A stretch of 64,000 nucleotides of DNA. It comes from Toxoplasma gondii ME49 (Eukaryota; Apicomplexa; Conoidasida; Eucoccidiorida; Sarcocystidae). The stretch spans positions 3,858,522-3,922,521 of the forward strand of contig NC_031475.1 of the NCBI RefSeq assembly GCF_000006565.2, in the 5' to 3' direction. Both the position numbers and the translations under genes were made by a program. The notes beneath the pieces were generated by a model. It had not been told where the DNA came from. It ran no database searches and saw only the letters and a list, made by a program, of their open reading frames with translations. Below, piece by piece: positions 59,572-64,000 of the stretch (within the stretch, counting starts at the first letter, position 1; every line of letters begins with the position of its first letter).

Positions 59572-62500
59572 GTTGCACTCCAGAGTTTCTTCAAGTTCTT
59601 TTTTGAGCGTCAAACAGACGTTCTTTAACTCTGCCTCGTTAACGGAGCTCTCGGACTCTTCGTCTTCTCTCTGCGCCTCTGCAGTCTGCCCCTCTTCGCC
59701 TTCGCTCTCCGTCAGCTGTACAGACACCCCGCCACACTCTGCGCCTGTGCCCTTGTCTCCTTTCGCTTCTCTCTGCGCCATGCGTTCTGGCAACTCCTCG
59801 ATGTGCGCCCTTCCTAACTCGACGGAGGAAGCTTGCCGCAAAGGCGAGTTCCCCAGAAACGCCTCTTTCTCTTTTTCATACTTTTCCGACGCAGAGTACT
59901 CCAGCACCCTCGCCACTTGCTCCACAGCGAGCAGAGCACAATGGGAAGGGGAAGACGAGAAAGAAGAACACCGTTTCGTCTCCTCAGTTTTGCCCTTCGT
60001 CTCCCCTGTTCCGGTGAATCGAGGGAGAGAAAGAGGACCTTCTCTTTTTGGACTCCAAACAGGCGGGTCTCCCTTGGTCTCTGCCTCCTTTGCTGTCTTC
60101 TCGCTGGGCTCCTCCTCCCTCTTTCCGCGGTCTGTCGTCGTCCGCCCTCTGGCTGGCTCTGCGTGCATGCGGTTTTCTTCCTTCTTTCCTAAAAGTTCAA
60201 TTCGAGCAACGCCGACGGTTCTTGCGCGGGCATCTCTGTCGTCTTTGTGCAAAGCAGCGAAGCCTCTGGGACCCTCTTCAGGATCTTTCTCCCCGTCTCC
60301 TTTCTCCTCACCATGCTCGGCTTTCTCCTTCTTTTCCTCCGTCTTCGCGACTTTCGCCTCCGTCGTCTCCTTCTCTTCCCCACCGTCTGGTCCCCGTTCG
60401 CTCCCTCTCTCTCCTTCCTCGTTCTTAGGAGTTGAAAGGAAAGACGAAGGCGACGAAGAAGAACAGGAAGGGAAGGCAGGCGAAGACGACGAGGAAGACG
60501 GCGGAGAGGCAGAAGATGAAGAGGATGCAGATGTCGAAGAGCGAGAAAATGAAGAAGCAGATGCACAGACGGAATCAGAGGAAGAGAGCGAGACAGTGTG
60601 TGTTCGCGTCTCTGGGTGGTTTGACTGACTCTGTCGCGTAGCGTCCTTCTCTTTTTCCCCTTCCAAAATCTCCTTCTTCTTTGTGTCTCGAGAAACTTTT
60701 CTCCGCGCTTTCATTCCCTTCACCTGCAAAGTCATCGTCCGAAAAGCCCCAAAAAGCGTAAGCGAAGGCTTCACCTGTTTCTCCCAAGGACTCGCCTCCC
60801 CCGCTGCCTCCTCGAGTGTCTCTCCCGGACAAGCTTTCTTCCCCTCTTCTCTCTGCACACCAGGCGCATCTTCCTTCACTTCCCCTTCCTCTTCTTCCTC
60901 TTCTTCCTCTTTCGCCTGCTGTTCTCTCCCATCTTCTTCTCCCTCTTCTTTCTTCTTTTTCGTCCTCTCTTCTGCCGTTCCCTCGTCGCATGCCTCCCGA
61001 GTTTGGACCTGCGTAGACGTTTTGTGCGCTTCCACAGCAGTGCCTCGTTTTCCGCGACTCTCTTCTGGTTTCTCTGTTCGTTTCTCTTCGCGCGTCTTGC
61101 TCTCCACATCAAGCGTCTCCACCTCGTCTGGAGAGAAACGCTTGGTTCTCTCCCCTCGGTCGCTCTCCGGCCGAGACTCTTCGCGGAGTCGAAACGACAG
61201 TTCGTCGGAAAACAGACGAGGTGTCTTCGCCTCCAGTCGACGAGCGTGCTCTCGCCACCCGCCCTCACCGCTCTCTGACTTTTCCGGAACTCCGTCTCCT
61301 CTCTCTGTCACTACTCCCCAGGCTCTGCCGCCTTCCTCCACTTCACGAGCGTTCTCACTCGTCGTTGCAGCTTTCGAGGAGACAGACTTCGTTGGAGAGG
61401 GCCTTCGCTCGTATCCCAAGGACCCCAGAGCAGGTCCCGCTAGCCGCGCTGGAGAGCACCGGTGCCCTTTTGACTCGGAACGAAACGACGAGACAGAAGA
61501 GGACGAGGAGGAAGACGAAGACAGTGGAGAAGATGAAAACGAATAGCTGGAAACAGATGAAGAAAAGGAAGATGAAGAAGTAGAAGATGCAGAGGAGGAA
61601 GAGGAAAACGTGGAAGAAAATGAAGAGGAAGGAGACGAGGAAGCGAATGCAGATGCGAGAGAAGAAGAGAAAGGAGAGCAGAGGTGAAAATTGGAGGACG
61701 GAAGAGAAAACGGCAAGTGACCGGAGTGCGACTTCGCTTCCTCTTTGTTTTCTTTCTCTGCTTCGCAGGAGAAACAGTCAGTGGAACTGAGCTTCTGCCT
61801 TTGCACCTCCTCGCTGCGTCCGTCGCCAGGCGGATCACAGGGAGGATCAAGAGGCGGTTTCGCCATAGGCGCCCGCAGAGACTCCTTAGCGGAGACAGAC
61901 TTGGAGACGCCCGACGCGCAGAGTCTCAGAAGGTATTGGGCGACCCTCGATGAACCTGGCTCGAGTGCTTCAGGCGCAGCAGGAAACGAGTCAACAAGAG
62001 AGGAAGCAGAGGCAGAGGAGGAGGAAGACGAGGGAAGACGAGAAGAGGCAGAGAAAGAAGCAGACGAAGCAGAGGACGAAGAAAGACAGGAAGATGCAGA
62101 GGCGAAGGAAGAAACTGTGGAAGAGGAGATAGGCGAGGAGAAGACAGACGAAGACGAAGGGACAGAGAGAGAAGACTGAGAAGACGCATACAAGGACAAA
62201 GTCCGAGGACGCCTGGTCTCTTCTGAGTCCTTGGCGCCTGCAGCTGCATCTGCGAGTCCACGCGACTCGAGAAAAGGAGTGCGGGAGGCCGAAGGGCGCG
62301 CGGAGAGACCAGGCGAGTGAGGAGAGATGACAGCAGACAACGAAGGAGACGAAGACGTGGAAGTGGACGAAGAGAAGGAAGCAGAGGATGAACAAGAGGA
62401 TGAAGTGACAGAAGAGGACGCGGACGAAGAGAAGGAAGAAGAGGTCGCGGACGAAGAGAAGGAAGAAGAGGACGCGGACGAAGAGAAGGAAGAAGAGGAC

Positions 62501-64000
62501 GAGGACGAGGAGAAGGAAGAAGATGATCCAGAGAAGGAAGAAGATGATCCAGAGAAGGAAGAAGAGGACGAAGAGAAGGAAGAAGAGGATGAAGAGAAGG
62601 AAGAGGACTGAAGCGAATAGGAGAAAGATCGTGATTTGAGAGATTTGCTTTGATAAAAGGAAGCGGGAGGAAGGCGTCTGTCCCATGAAGAGCGAGAGTC
62701 CGCGTCTTCCCGCCGCAGATACATCCGAGACGGAAGGAAGTTTCGGCTTTCATGTCTTTCTGGTCTGCCTTGTTCCAGCCACCATTTTCCTTCGTCGCGC
62801 CGAGAATCTTCGCCGTAGGAAGGCCGACAGGCGGCAGCAGAGTGGGTGGCGCAGCCTTCTCGGTGGCGAGCTTTCTCTTCGCCTCTCCCTCGACTTCCCT
62901 CGTCTCGGCGCGGCGGTGAGCTGCGCCAGTTCCCCTCCCGGCTTCTGTCCGCTCTGCTCCACGACCGCCTGTCCACTGAAGTGTACGTACACCCGGAGTC
63001 GCCCCTGTCCGCCGGCCCGGAGCCGGAGCCACGGCGAGAGGAGAAGCATCGACGTCGCTCTTGCTGTTGCGCCGCCCAGAGCGGCTGGTACGGGCAAGGC
63101 CTTTGAGAAAAAGAAAAAAAGCTTCTTTGACTCCGCTGCGCACTAAAGATGTCTCTCCTGTCCCCTCCACTTCTTTCTTCTTCCTCTCGCCTCCATCTTC
63201 GACTTTCTGCAGCTTCTTCGCCTCCCTCGAGGCGCCGACCGTGACCAATGCTGCCGTGCGACTTCCCTCTGTCTCCTCTTCTGTCTGTGTTGTCTCTCTC
63301 TCGTTCGCCCTTCTCTCCTCTCTCTCTTTCTCCTTCCTCTCCGGTGTTTCCTTTCCCTCGTCTCTCTCCTTTCTCTCCTCTGTCTCCTTTCGCTCCCCTC
63401 TCTCCTCCTGCTTCTTCTTTGAGTTCCGTTTGTTCTTTCTCTCTCTCTGTTTCTCTCTCGCTGTGTCTTTTCGTCTCCTCCTCGGCACATTTTCTTCGAC
63501 TCCTGCCGGACTCCGACCCTCTCTCCATGTCCCACTCTTCGACCTCCTCTGCAGCCTCAACTTGTTCCACTCTGGTCGCCTGCCTCGTTGCTTCTGCAGC
63601 GTCTCTCTGAGTAGGCGGTGCTTCGCCTGCCTGATCTCTGGGCCTCAGTTCAGACGTTCGCGTGTCTTCTCTCTTTCTTTTCTTTGTTGTCTCTTCTTCT
63701 AACTCTTCTCCCGTTGTCTGCTCTTCTTCTCCCTCTCTCCTGCCGGCTCTCGCTTCTTCTCTGCACGGAGCCTTTTCACGCTCTGAAGAGGCTCCATCGG
63801 TCAATGCAGAGACGCCGAGAGTCTCCGCGTCGCTGCTCGACAGCTGCAAACCTGAATGGCTCCCTTCAACCTGTCTGTCTCCACTTCTTTCTCGCGCTTG
63901 TCCCAGATCGAGGACGCCGGCTGAAGCCAGCTGAACAGAAGGAAGGTCTGGGAGACATGGCGCCAGTGTCTCCACTCTCTCCGCTTGTCTCCCCTCACAA
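59572..64000 (-). CDS. Very long low-complexity protein, 5' end outside the window
   Basis: A minus-strand frame of almost 1,500 codons is open up to the window edge, so the start is missing. The N-terminal part seen is Glu/Arg-rich with collagen-like GERG runs, then an Arg/Ser/Asp-rich part (SWSRADRSREGNWRSSPPRR). It is followed by long Ser/Phe runs (SSSFSSSSS type) and alternating acidic-basic blocks. The C-terminal part (LKNVCLTLKKELEETLECN) looks like coiled coil and is followed by a donor, AAC|GTAAGA, at 59571. Reading on past the donor reaches a stop at 59482. The RS-like composition is common in splicing-related proteins, but no domain is identifiable. The frame's great length compared with all others in this DNA is the main evidence that it is real. 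Confidence 0.65.
62411..62610. repeat. Tandem GAAGAGGA-type repeats inside the long low-complexity frame
   Basis: Units of 27 and 18 bases built on GAAGAGAAGGAAGAAGAGGAC repeat about nine times. Read on the minus strand they give Ser/Phe units of nine and six residues, so the array stays in frame. Confidence 0.85.

Noticed and set aside
60683..61546. Plus-strand frame of 287 codons antisense to the long gene
   Set aside because: Its Ser/Pro/Phe-rich composition mirrors the Glu/Arg-rich minus frame, and there is no recognisable domain or upstream splice support.
1..64000. tRNA, rRNA, CRISPR arrays and transposons
   Set aside because: No cloverleaf-like elements, rRNA-like stretches, spaced repeats or transposase/reverse transcriptase motifs were seen by eye. 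A tRNAscan run could still find a tRNA that I missed.

Overview
The window is nuclear DNA from an apicomplexan of the Toxoplasma/Hammondia/Neospora group. Genes are split by many small introns with clean GT/AG borders and TA-rich microsatellites. Proteins carry long Ser/Glu/Arg-rich insertions. The gene at 52.8-55.1 kb encodes a 213-residue protein that I recognise as the glideosome light chain MLC1 of Toxoplasma gondii. Species assignment is from memory of MLC1 only; a near relative cannot be excluded.

Layout. 1-4.6 kb: a UMP-CMP kinase on the minus strand whose last three exons are certain and whose 5' end is not. 5.4-12.4 kb: a ten-exon organelle-type methionine aminopeptidase on the plus strand, head-to-head with the kinase. 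12.4-16.9 kb: no supportable gene. 16.9-29.1 kb: an eleven-exon P4-type ATPase (phospholipid flippase family) of about 2,364 residues with large low-complexity insertions and two altered family motifs. 29.1-33.5 kb: AT-rich, with a few unassigned open segments. 33.5-38.4 kb: a minus-strand actin-related protein of the ARP6 type. 40.5-44.5 kb: a single-exon plus-strand protein resembling the NUS1/NgBR subunit of dehydrodolichyl diphosphate synthase, much enlarged by insertions and head-to-head with ARP6. 46.3-47.8 kb: a minus-strand multi-pass membrane protein resembling the KDEL-receptor fold. 48.9-50.7 kb: parts of an unrecognised plus-strand gene. 52.8-55.1 kb: MLC1, complete in four exons. 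58.7-64.0 kb: a very long, very low-complexity minus-strand reading frame running off the window, perhaps ending in an RRM-like exon.

The genes are ordinary housekeeping and cell-biology genes with no common pathway. There is no operon, mobile element, CRISPR array, rRNA or tRNA that I could support. Three divergent pairs (kinase/aminopeptidase, ARP6/NUS1-like, KDEL-receptor-like/hypothetical) suggest shared promoter regions. Two of these regions, and the region upstream of the P4-ATPase, contain the palindrome-rich string GCATGCATGC. Exon borders below were read by eye from splice consensus, frame continuity and family alignment; those called unresolved should not be used as given.
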